Shown piece by piece: positions 1 to 6,049 of a stretch of 7,517 bases of DNA. Position 1 is the first letter of the stretch, and every line of letters starts with the position of its first letter. Location: assembly GCA_028821635.1 (NCBI GenBank), contig JAPPDO010000277.1:1-7517 (forward strand), read 5' to 3'. Under the pieces are notes generated by a model that saw nothing but the letters and a program-made list of their open reading frames with translations, was not told the origin of the DNA and made no database searches. The position numbers and the translations under genes were made by a program. This stretch comes from Ekhidna sp. Its GTDB lineage: Bacteria > Bacteroidota > Bacteroidia > Cytophagales > Cyclobacteriaceae.

Positions 1-1
1 C

Positions 2-115
2 AAGCCATTAGTGGGAGGCACCACCAACACAAGGGTAGATATCACCTCCCTGCGAGGCGGCCTCTATTTGGTGCAGTTGCCAAACGGGCGTTTGTTGAAG
101 TTTGTGAGGGAGTAA
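2..115 (+). CDS. 3' end of a T9SS-secreted protein (C-terminal sorting domain only)
   Basis: Only the last 37 codons are in the window, open from base 2 to the TAA at 113-115. The peptide contains TRVDITSLRGGLYLVQL followed by a short turn (PNGR) and ends KFVRE. This is the layout of the type A sorting domain of type IX secretion cargo: an 'hDhssLxxGhYhV' strand, a turn, then a basic/aromatic final strand. Such proteins cross the outer membrane and are released or anchored at the surface after the tail is removed. The catalytic or binding part lies outside the window, so its function is unknown. A candidate hairpin terminator follows immediately, so this gene probably does not share a transcript with the sugar porter 240 bp downstream. 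The family call rests on one short motif but fits it well. Confidence 0.75.
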   Translation, partial: KPLVGGTTNTRVDITSLRGGLYLVQLPNGRLLKFVRE

Positions 116-118
116 GGC

Positions 119-149
119 AACCTGACAAGTCTAAAAAATCTTTCAGGTT
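119..149 (+). terminator. Candidate intrinsic terminator after the T9SS cargo gene
   Basis: AACCTGA (119-125) pairs with TCAGGTT (143-149). The stem can extend by AAG/CTT (127-129 with 140-142) if C126 is bulged out. It starts four bases after the stop codon and is followed by T/A-rich DNA (TTATATTAAA), though not by a clean T-run. The position is right; the weak T-tract keeps confidence moderate. Confidence 0.4.
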
Positions 150-291
150 TATATTAAATCTCCATCCTGAATCATGCGGGTTATGACCAAGATATTATTC
201 ACAAAAAGGTGATCTTGAATTTAAAGCAGGGGGTTTAACCGGCCGGCATTATGTATTTTTGGGAAGTTTTAAGAACGTAAAAATATCGGCA

Positions 292-324
292 TTGCTGTCA
301 TCCTAGTTGAATGTCCTACTTTTA
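292..324 (+). promoter_or_regulatory. Candidate Bacteroidota-type promoter of the sugar porter
   Basis: TTG at 292-294 is followed after 22 bp by TACTTTTA (317-324), which matches the Bacteroidota TAnnTTTG -7 box at 7 of 8 positions. Transcription would start near 331, leaving a leader of about 27 nt. A better -7 match, TATTTTTG at 254-261, has no TTG at the right distance upstream and would give a leader of about 90 nt. The 116-357 gap holds no gene. Confidence 0.3.
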
Positions 325-357
325 TTGATTATAACATTTAAAATTAACTGAAAAAAC

Positions 358-1737
358 ATGAATAAAGGAAGTTTACTTTTGATAACCATCGTTGCATCGC
401 TGGGTGGTTTGCTGTTTGGGTATGATACAGGGGTGATCAATGGGACTCAGTTTTACTTTAGTAAATACTTTGCACTAACCGGCGGCACTAAAGGATGGGT
501 GGTTGCAAGTGCTTTGCTGGGCTGTTTCTTGGGCGCACTTGCGGCTGGCGTGTTAAGTAAAAAAATCGGGAGGAAAAATTCACTGATTGTCTCTGCTGTA
601 CTATTCACTCTCTCAGCCTGGGGGTCGGGGCTGCCTTCCTTTTTACCGCAATCCGTAGATTTATTGGTGTTTTTCAGAATAATCGGAGGTTTGGGGATAG
701 GACTGGCATCCATGAATGCACCTACCTACATTGCTGAGCTCTCCCCTGCTTCCATTCGGGGGAAAATGGTAACCTATTATCAGTTAGCGATTGTTGTTGG
801 TTTTTTCGTTGTTTTTCTTGCAAACTATGGAATAGATCAATCCGGAGATGATGAATTCGACCTTAGCCAAGGGTGGCGATTGATGTTTTGGTCGGAATTG
901 ATCCCTTGTATTATATTCTTATTCTTACTTTTCTTGGTTCCCAAAAGCCCTCGTTGGTTAATTATGGTGGGAAGAAGAGAAGAGGCTGAGATGGTATTAT
1001 CCAAACTTCATGGACAGGAGATGGTAGCGAAAGAAGTTGAGGAGATAACGGATTCAATAGAAAAGACCGATTCCGGGGTTGGGGTTGGTACTATCTTCAA
1101 AAATAATAAATTTTTATTCATTTTACTGGTGGGGTCAGCCCTCTCTGCATTACAGCAGCTTACGGGTATTAATGCGGTGCTTTATTATGGAGCTGATATT
1201 TTTGAAAAAGCTCTGGGTTTTGGAGAAGATGATGCGCTTGAGCAGCAAGTGCTTTTAGCGGGGGTAAACCTCGTGTGCACCTTCATCGCCATGGGCACAG
1301 TAGATAAGTTTGGACGCAAGCCTTTGATTTTTGCGGGTTCAGTAGGTATGATTCTCGGCTTTCTGATGTTGGGGCTTACCTTAAAGTTTGATCAGGTGGG
1401 TATTGTTTCGTTGCTCGGCGTTTTGATATTTATCGGGTCGTTTGCTTTATCCATGGGGCCGGTGGTTTGGGTTCTTTTGTCCGAAATGTTCCCTAATCAG
1501 ATCAGAAGCATCGCTATGTCCATTGCAGTGGCCGTTCAGTGGGCAATGAATTTTTTGGTTTCGCAGTCTTTTCCTGTTTTGGTAGAGAGTGAAGCAAACA
1601 ACAGTTCAACGTGGAACGGGTCACTTCCTTACTTTATCTTTATCTTTTTCATTGCTGTGATTATCTTCACTACGTACCGGTTCGTCCCTGAAACAAAAGG
1701 TAAGTCACTGGAAGAGTTAGAAGAGATTTGGGATTAG
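358..1737 (+). CDS. Sugar porter family MFS transporter, XylE-like sugar:H+ symporter
   Basis: A complete 459-aa inner-membrane transporter of normal length for the MFS sugar porter family, with about 12 hydrophobic segments. Signatures in order: FGYDTGVINGT in TM1 (20-30), RxxGGLGIG in TM4 (107-115), PESPRWL-type PKSPRWL (195-201), QQLTGIN in TM7 (266-272), DKFGRKPL (316-323), GPVVWVLLSEMFP (367-379), QW (394-395) and the closing PETKGKSLEELEE (444-456). Asp23 and Arg107 match the proton-coupling Asp27/Arg133 pair of E. coli XylE, and Q266/Q267, N272, W371, Q394 and W395 match sugar-binding positions. This supports proton-coupled uptake of a monosaccharide such as xylose or glucose; the exact substrate cannot be read. 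The start at 358 is the first Met, lies directly before TM1, and is preceded by A-rich sequence without a Shine-Dalgarno. The gene ends with tandem stops TAG TGA. The last 60 bp occur again, diverged, at 2955-3014. Confidence 0.93.
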   Translation: MNKGSLLLITIVASLGGLLFGYDTGVINGTQFYFSKYFALTGGTKGWVVASALLGCFLGALAAGVLSKKIGRKNSLIVSAVLFTLSAWGSGLPSFLPQSVDLLVFFRIIGGLGIGLASMNAPTYIAELSPASIRGKMVTYYQLAIVVGFFVVFLANYGIDQSGDDEFDLSQGWRLMFWSELIPCIIFLFLLFLVPKSPRWLIMVGRREEAEMVLSKLHGQEMVAKEVEEITDSIEKTDSGVGVGTIFKNNKFLFILLVGSALSALQQLTGINAVLYYGADIFEKALGFGEDDALEQQVLLAGVNLVCTFIAMGTVDKFGRKPLIFAGSVGMILGFLMLGLTLKFDQVGIVSLLGVLIFIGSFALSMGPVVWVLLSEMFPNQIRSIAMSIAVAVQWAMNFLVSQSFPVLVESEANNSSTWNGSLPYFIFIFFIAVIIFTTYRFVPETKGKSLEELEEIWD

Positions 1738-1744
1738 TGATGTT
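1678..1744 (+). repeat. Direct repeat copy A (3' end of the intact sugar-porter gene)
   Basis: This stretch covers the last 20 codons of the transporter, its stop and seven further bases. It aligns without gaps to 2955-3021. Over the 60 coding bases 55 match, and similarity ends within a few bases after 1744. See copy B for interpretation. Confidence 0.85.
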
Positions 1745-1757
1745 AGAAGGATTTTTT

Positions 1758-1771
1758 TAGAAACGTTTCTA
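1758..1771. promoter_or_regulatory. 14-bp perfect palindrome, LacI-type operator-like or weak hairpin
   Basis: TAGAAACGTTTCTA is a perfect inverted repeat centred on CG, the shape of many LacI/GalR-family operators. It lies 20 bp after the transporter stop and about 100 bp after the Fic stop, so it precedes no visible gene. As RNA it could form a 5-bp stem with an ACGT loop, with T-rich DNA on both sides, so a weak transcription-termination role is equally possible. Confidence 0.3.
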
Positions 1772-1787
1772 TTCGACTTTTTCTAAT

Positions 1788-1814
1788 AGCAGCTTATAAA
1801 AAGACATCGCTGCT
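1788..1814. terminator. Weak hairpin in the convergent transporter-Fic gap
   Basis: AGCAGC (1788-1793) pairs with GCTGCT (1809-1814) around a 15-nt loop. It sits between two convergent genes, where a bidirectional terminator is expected. Neither strand has a good T-run straight after the stem, so the call is weak. Confidence 0.2.
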
Positions 1815-1868
1815 GTGAGGGTTTCGCTGGGATTAGTAGTTTAATGTTATATTATTTATTGAGTTGAT

Positions 1869-2660
1869 CTAGTAGATTTCCACTTCGTCACTATATTCCC
1901 ATAGACCATCCTGATCCTTTTCTTTTAGTATTTTTTTTTCTGTTAAAAACGCAATCTTCTTGCGGTAAGTCTCAATCCCAAGATGGTACAAATAATCAGA
2001 AAAGGGGTCTGGTTTCTTATCCTTTATCGACGTTCGTATGGCATGGAAATATTCTTCTTTATCTACTTTACGAAGCTGTAAGTGACCATGTCCATTACTA
2101 ATTAATTCATAGTTCATCAATAGTCTTGCCGTCCGACCGTTCCCGTCTTGCCAGGGATGAATGACCACGGTATCCAAGTGAAGTTTGGCCGCTCTAAGGA
2201 ATGGATCATCTATTTCTTTTAACTCACGGAATAGCTGCTTAAACAGGTCTTTCGCTTTCTCCGGATAGGGTGTTGATCGACCCCCTACTCGATTATTGAT
2301 GGTCTTATATGAACCACTCCACTCCTCCTTCATCCAACTTTTAGTATTGAGCTTATGAAAAGTCATCGCCAACTCTTCATTCATTTCATACTTACCCTCA
2401 ATGAAGTCGAACATTTTCTTGAACGCCCGGTGCGCATCTTTAATCTCCAAATGTTCCTGAAAAGACTTGCCGGGGATCACCTGATCGTTCATGACAATGG
2501 ATTCAGTCTCGCCAAGAGTTATCGTGTTTCCCTCAATACCACAGGTATTATAAGAATAGGAGACTGCTGCCTGATCAATGTCCGCAGCATCAAAGAGATC
2601 TCCACCTACGTCCAAATATTGTTTATGGAGATCATTATATCTGTCTTTGATATTCTTCAT
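1869..2660 (-). CDS. fic: Fic/DOC family protein with N-terminal inhibitory motif (class II-like)
   Basis: A 263-aa soluble protein carrying the Fic catalytic loop as HPWQDGNGRTAR (168-179), with His168 as the predicted base and Asp172/Asn174/Arg176 for phosphate and metal handling. The usual Phe of HPFx is Trp here. A substrate-positioning flap is visible at SGSYKTINNRVGG (115-127). The motif TCGIEG (39-44) fits (S/T)xxxE(G/N), the autoinhibitory helix whose Glu blocks ATP binding; its N-terminal position makes this class II. Fic enzymes usually transfer AMP from ATP to Ser/Thr/Tyr of a target protein; the target here is unknown. The C-terminal 60 residues are charged and may be a small winged-helix or target-binding part, but this is not certain. 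The gene stands alone, converges with the sugar porter, and has a TAnnTTTG box 27 bp upstream. No separate antitoxin ORF is present, as expected for an enzyme with a built-in inhibitor. Confidence 0.92.
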   Translation of the reverse strand: MKNIKDRYNDLHKQYLDVGGDLFDAADIDQAAVSYSYNTCGIEGNTITLGETESIVMNDQVIPGKSFQEHLEIKDAHRAFKKMFDFIEGKYEMNEELAMTFHKLNTKSWMKEEWSGSYKTINNRVGGRSTPYPEKAKDLFKQLFRELKEIDDPFLRAAKLHLDTVVIHPWQDGNGRTARLLMNYELISNGHGHLQLRKVDKEEYFHAIRTSIKDKKPDPFSDYLYHLGIETYRKKIAFLTEKKILKEKDQDGLWEYSDEVEIY

Positions 2661-2954
2661 CTTTCGTTTGGGGAGAGTGAATTACTTCAAATATAGTAAT
2701 ATTCATTACTTTTTCTATGGGTTGCGAAGCTACTTCGGGTTAAGTTCTGTGGAATATAGCCTTCTTTACGGAAATAGCTACCGCTCCACTAGGCCGTGGT
2801 GATCACCCCACCACTTTCCACTCTCCGCCAGACCTGCTGTATGAGGTGCGGAGGATACTCCATAATGGATTCCTCATTTTTCTCCTTTGCTTTTCAGTAA
2901 GAAGCAGCATTTTAGCATTATTGATGGCTGGCAAAAGGGGCTGAGTTTCATTGG
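2661..2954 (-). other. Intergenic stretch with possible decayed coding DNA
   Basis: No intact gene is supported here. On the minus strand, one frame reads a 24-aa peptide from the ATG at 2863 (MEYPPHLIQQVWRR...) to a TAG at 2789-2791. The same frame then stays open for another 33 codons, to a TGA at 2687-2689 inside the fic promoter. The composition looks protein-like and could be a small gene broken by one stop codon, but no family is recognised and chance is not excluded. Other visible structure is a small hairpin CGAAG-cta-CTTCG (2725-2737) and a 10-bp palindrome GGTGATCACC (2798-2807). Confidence 0.2.
2688..2695 (-). promoter_or_regulatory. -7 box of the fic promoter
   Basis: On the minus strand this reads TATATTTG, a perfect match to the Bacteroidota TAnnTTTG -7 element. 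It lies 27 bp before the fic ATG (2660), giving a leader of about 20 nt. No TTG is found at the usual -33 spacing, so only half of the promoter is supported. Confidence 0.4.
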
Positions 2955-3014
2955 CGGCCCGTCCTTGAAACAAAAGGTAAATCACTGGAGGAGTTAGAAG
3001 AGATTTGGGATTAG
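2955..3014 (+). pseudogene. Remnant of a second sugar porter, last 19 codons plus stop
   Basis: The frame encodes RPVLETKGKSLEELEEIWD and a TAG stop, matching the C-terminus of the intact transporter upstream except for Phe to Pro and Pro to Leu. The Pro-to-Leu change breaks the PETKG motif that closes sugar porters, while the other two differences are silent. Nothing upstream of it resembles the rest of a transporter, and no start codon serves it. It is a broken fragment, not an expressed gene. Confidence 0.75.
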
Positions 3015-3021
3015 TGGTGTT
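2955..3021 (+). repeat. Direct repeat copy B (duplicate of the sugar-porter 3' end)
   Basis: It aligns gap-free with 1678-1744 at a constant offset of 1277 bp. Differences in the coding part are at 2958, 2959, 2965, 2981 and 2990; a further one lies at 3017 after the stop. No similarity is visible upstream of 2955, and it fades after 3021. The copies therefore flank fic and the gene-poor stretch. The origin could be a tandem paralogue that was mostly deleted, or duplication of a gene-end target by an integrating element. Confidence 0.85.
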
Positions 3022-3075
3022 TTGAGGAGAATAAATTTTTACTTGCTCAGCCGTGAGACAGTACTGATATTTGAT

Positions 3076-4290
3076 TTACTCAATTTTAAAATGTTCAGGC
3101 TCGAATCTTAATACTTTATTAACAATCTCCTCGTTTTTCTTTCTCATATTTAACCACCTTTCCCTCCAATATTTAACAAGTTCATTTTTTGAGTAGTTAA
3201 AATAAAAAGGGGTTGTAGTGTTTCCATTAAGGAATTCAACTGATTCACTTCCATAGGGGACAAAATATATGTCCCTTCTAAATGAGTGTTTCAAAAGAAA
3301 CTTAGGGTCAAATCCCAACACTTTTCCTGTTTTATTTATTACTCTCATAGTCCAACTTGGACCTGAACCAAAATGATTGGTAATAAGAATATTCTTTGAC
3401 ACTAAATATTCTTGCATTGCAGAAAAAGTCTCATTGGTTAAGTGCAATGTTCCAAATCCTTTTGTTTGACCAATTTTCTTAAACAAGTCCTTCCCCTTGT
3501 ATTTAATTCTGTTGTACTGAGAGCTTTTTCCGTAAAGACTCGTTGTAAAAAGCCCGACCAGTTTACTTCTGCTTTTCCCTGATATTAAACTTATTTTATT
3601 TTTATATTTTTCTCTATATATGGCTCTTATTTCCTTTGATGCCAGTACGTATGAAATCAATTTACCACCAAGAAGCAAATTATAAGGTGGTAATGCACCA
3701 ATTAGATAAGCATCCATTGCATAATTTAGTCTTTCAGTTCTTATATCCTTATTCCACCCTATCCATTCGTCTCGCTCCGGGATATGAATGATTGGACTTC
3801 CCAAAGCGGCAATACCAATAACCGGACTATTTTTTAATCCGGCATCACGAATAATTAATTTAATTCTACGACCGACGTACTCACTGTAAGGCGAAGACCA
3901 ATAATATCGATAAATTCTAAACAAATCATGTTGTTTTTGCGTGGTGCAGACTTCAATTATTGGTTTTATTTTAGAAGCTAAAACATCATAACCATTAGCG
4001 AGGTTATTTCGAGCTATCTTTATGTGGCTATTTATCCAATTTCTGTTACTTTCAATTATTTCATTCCGTTTAATTGACATTGCTTTTTGAATAACTTTTT
4101 TGTCATAATATTCAGGTGGCTTAACCTGAATTAGATTGTCTTGAAACTCATAAGTCCAATTAAGCCTGAATAAATCCCTAAATATTAGAAGGCGTACCTT
4201 TTCTTCAAGGTCTTTATAAGCAATGTGTTCTCCATCTGTTATAGTTGCTTTTCTAAAATGCTCAATATTTTGTGTATTTAGATTTAGCAT
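3076..4290 (-). CDS. DUF4338 protein, DruA-like (Druantia family), third gene of the NurA-HerA operon
   Basis: A 404-aa protein without signal peptide or membrane segments. Its centre carries the pattern I associate with DUF4338/DruA: a YRYYWSSPYSEYVGRR block (127-142), PVIGIAALGSPI (156-167), RDEWIGW followed by R..RL (173-188), then GGKLISYVLAS.EI (208-221), and a later LVGLFTTSLYGKSSQYNR block (244-261) with KIGQTKGFGT (272-281). DruA is a core component of Druantia anti-phage systems; its biochemical activity is not evident from the sequence and I do not assign one. The C-terminus is basic and aromatic. The gene starts 29 bp inside the end of the HerA gene, so the two are very likely translationally coupled. 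The next in-frame Met is residue 71, beyond the basic N-terminal region, so the 4290 start is preferred. No strong terminator follows the stop at 3076. The family call is from motif memory and needs a profile search. Confidence 0.65.
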   Translation of the reverse strand: MLNLNTQNIEHFRKATITDGEHIAYKDLEEKVRLLIFRDLFRLNWTYEFQDNLIQVKPPEYYDKKVIQKAMSIKRNEIIESNRNWINSHIKIARNNLANGYDVLASKIKPIIEVCTTQKQHDLFRIYRYYWSSPYSEYVGRRIKLIIRDAGLKNSPVIGIAALGSPIIHIPERDEWIGWNKDIRTERLNYAMDAYLIGALPPYNLLLGGKLISYVLASKEIRAIYREKYKNKISLISGKSRSKLVGLFTTSLYGKSSQYNRIKYKGKDLFKKIGQTKGFGTLHLTNETFSAMQEYLVSKNILITNHFGSGPSWTMRVINKTGKVLGFDPKFLLKHSFRRDIYFVPYGSESVEFLNGNTTTPFYFNYSKNELVKYWRERWLNMRKKNEEIVNKVLRFEPEHFKIE

Positions 4291-6049
4291 CGGTTTTTAC
4301 TGCTTCTAATAATTCAGGATAATCATCAGCACTAAATTTCAGTTCCTTATAGACATTATTGTGTATTAACTCTTCAAACCAATTTACTTTTAAAGGGATG
4401 GCAAACGATTGCTTGGCAGAGACCATATAAAGATTACCGGGAATAGTTTCTGATTGAATGAATTTGGAAATGACACCCGAATAGTTAATGTTCGACTCAA
4501 CAAGTGCCTTTATGTCTTTGCTATTGCCCATATGTAATACAAAGAAATTTTCTGCTTGTGAACGTATTTCTTCTGAAATAGCAGATGGTCTTTGTGTGAT
4601 TGCAACCAACCCAAGCGAAAATTTACGACCTTGCTTTGCTACTTTGATGAAAGGGTTTGCATTTGAGCGAACAAACTCATCGGACAAAACATTTTGGGCT
4701 TCTTCCACAAATATTACGGCATTAATTGCATTTTCAATTCCGGGAATTGAGGAGTCTTCAACGCCGGCAATGGTAAACTTTGATTTGTTATGTTCAAAAA
4801 GTCTTTTTACTAAAACTGTTGATATTAAACTAGCCTCGTTATTGTCAAGTAGAGAAAAATCAACAATAACTGTTTTGTTTTGAGATAAGTATTTTAAAAC
4901 ACTTGAAACGAAATCCGAACCTTTTTTGTGAATTGAAGTGTAGCCACGTATCTGTCTAATTACTCCACCAAGCATTGACTTACTTGCTTGACTAACATTT
5001 GCTTCAATATCATCTTCTACTCCTTGTTTCTTTTTTTCCTGAAAATACTTGGAAAAGTTCTTATAAGCAAACTCCCTGATCACGGTGGGATCAGATTCGT
5101 CAAATACTTTTCCAAAGAATTTTTGTACTACACTTTGGTCTGGCAAGCTACTTAGGTATTCCAGGAAATTTCTCCCGGCATTTGTCAATCCAATTGCCGT
5201 AGAAATTATATCGCCTACATTGAAATCTTTTGAAAAATCTACTTTCACCTCTCCGCCTTCAATAAATTTATCATTATAATTATCAGGAATTTTTTTATCT
5301 GTGTAAACTACAAGATTATCTCTAAATAAATGATGGTCTATATCAGCTATTCCGTAAGTTTTTTGGATGCTGCTTTTTAAAAAATACTCTCCTTCCAAAT
5401 CAAAAATGAGTTTACCTACTTCTTCGTCCTTAAATGCCCGACTAATTAGAACTTTCATGAGGTTAGTTTTACCGAAACCCGATTGAGCAAAAACCATAGT
5501 TCTATTCGCTCTCAATTTTTTTATATCAAAGAGTACTTCTCTTTCGTCCATGACATCATCGCCAACACATAGATTACCAAGTTTAATTCCGTTTTCGTTG
5601 GTTTTGTTAAGAATTTTCTCAAACTCCTTTTTATTCAAATGCCTTGCGTGATAGGATACTGTTGGCAACTTACGAACTGCGGTTGAGAAGTCATATCCAT
5701 CATTTGAGAATGTTCCAAGAATTTTAACCTTATACGTGTAGCTAAACATTTTTTGCTTGTCTCGTTTTGATAATTCTCTTTCTGCTATTCGGGCATAATG
5801 AACTGCGACAAGGGTTTTATCTTGCGAACGAAAAATAGGGTCTTCATCATAAATTTCAGCTTCCACTCTTGCTAAGAACTTTCGTCCTACTTCGTCTCTT
5901 TGAGCTAATACGATAAAGTCTCCTGTTTGTGGGCTTGCTTTGCTATCTTCATAAGATGAATAAATGAGTAAGGCATCCTCTGTGGTTTTTTGCCCGTATA
6001 ACACTCCAAAATCCCGTCTTTTTTGTTCCATATTGTTAAAATCTGTCAT
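4262..6049 (-). CDS. herA: HerA-like (DUF87) hexameric DNA-translocase ATPase
   Basis: A 595-aa soluble ATPase of the HerA/FtsK superfamily. Residues of about 12-130 form a beta-rich N-terminal region consistent with a HAS-barrel. The P-loop is AQSGFGKT (188-195), with Ala in place of the first Gly and Lys194/Thr195 intact. DLEGEY (217-222) matches the HerA DxxGEY motif. Walker B is VIFVEEAQ (445-452), with Glu where Asp is usual and Glu450 as predicted catalytic residue. TQRPSAISEEIRSQ (485-498) carries the polar/Arg sensor region. The region between about 230 and 440 is charged and appears long. HerA rings pump duplex DNA and stimulate NurA nuclease, whose gene directly precedes this one with a 14-bp overlap. 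A second possible start, Met7 (6031), lies just after the NurA stop. The role is either DNA-end processing or, more likely given the DruA-like partner, defence. Confidence 0.88.
   Translation of the reverse strand: MTDFNNMEQKRRDFGVLYGQKTTEDALLIYSSYEDSKASPQTGDFIVLAQRDEVGRKFLARVEAEIYDEDPIFRSQDKTLVAVHYARIAERELSKRDKQKMFSYTYKVKILGTFSNDGYDFSTAVRKLPTVSYHARHLNKKEFEKILNKTNENGIKLGNLCVGDDVMDEREVLFDIKKLRANRTMVFAQSGFGKTNLMKVLISRAFKDEEVGKLIFDLEGEYFLKSSIQKTYGIADIDHHLFRDNLVVYTDKKIPDNYNDKFIEGGEVKVDFSKDFNVGDIISTAIGLTNAGRNFLEYLSSLPDQSVVQKFFGKVFDESDPTVIREFAYKNFSKYFQEKKKQGVEDDIEANVSQASKSMLGGVIRQIRGYTSIHKKGSDFVSSVLKYLSQNKTVIVDFSLLDNNEASLISTVLVKRLFEHNKSKFTIAGVEDSSIPGIENAINAVIFVEEAQNVLSDEFVRSNANPFIKVAKQGRKFSLGLVAITQRPSAISEEIRSQAENFFVLHMGNSKDIKALVESNINYSGVISKFIQSETIPGNLYMVSAKQSFAIPLKVNWFEELIHNNVYKELKFSADDYPELLEAVKTDAKSKYTKY

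Noticed and set aside
239..246. CCGGCCGG palindrome upstream of the sugar porter as an operator
   Set aside because: It is only 8 bp, unrelated to the downstream palindrome, and easily due to chance.
453..713. An 86-aa minus-strand open frame within the sugar porter
   Set aside because: It lies antisense to conserved MFS motifs and is a shadow.
2355..2696. A 113-aa plus-strand open frame
   Set aside because: It runs opposite the clear Fic gene and shows no motif; a shadow frame.
2796..2813. GTGG/CCAC-rich palindromic stretch as a mobile-element end
   Set aside because: The perfect part is only 10 bp (GGTGATCACC), with no matching partner elsewhere and no transposase in the window.
2803..2985. 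A 60-aa minus-strand open frame
   Set aside because: Its N-terminal part is the antisense of the transporter remnant at 2955-3014, and the remainder shows no recognisable domain. It is most likely a chance frame.
3022..3075. Terminator for the three-gene operon
   Set aside because: Only a 4-bp stem (CTCA/TGAG) near 3040-3055 and no clean T-run directly after it; too weak to call.
4488..4883. A 131-aa plus-strand open frame inside the HerA gene
   Set aside because: It is antisense to the Walker B and sensor region of HerA and has no independent coding evidence. The other plus-strand frames within 5085-6805 are rejected for the same reason.
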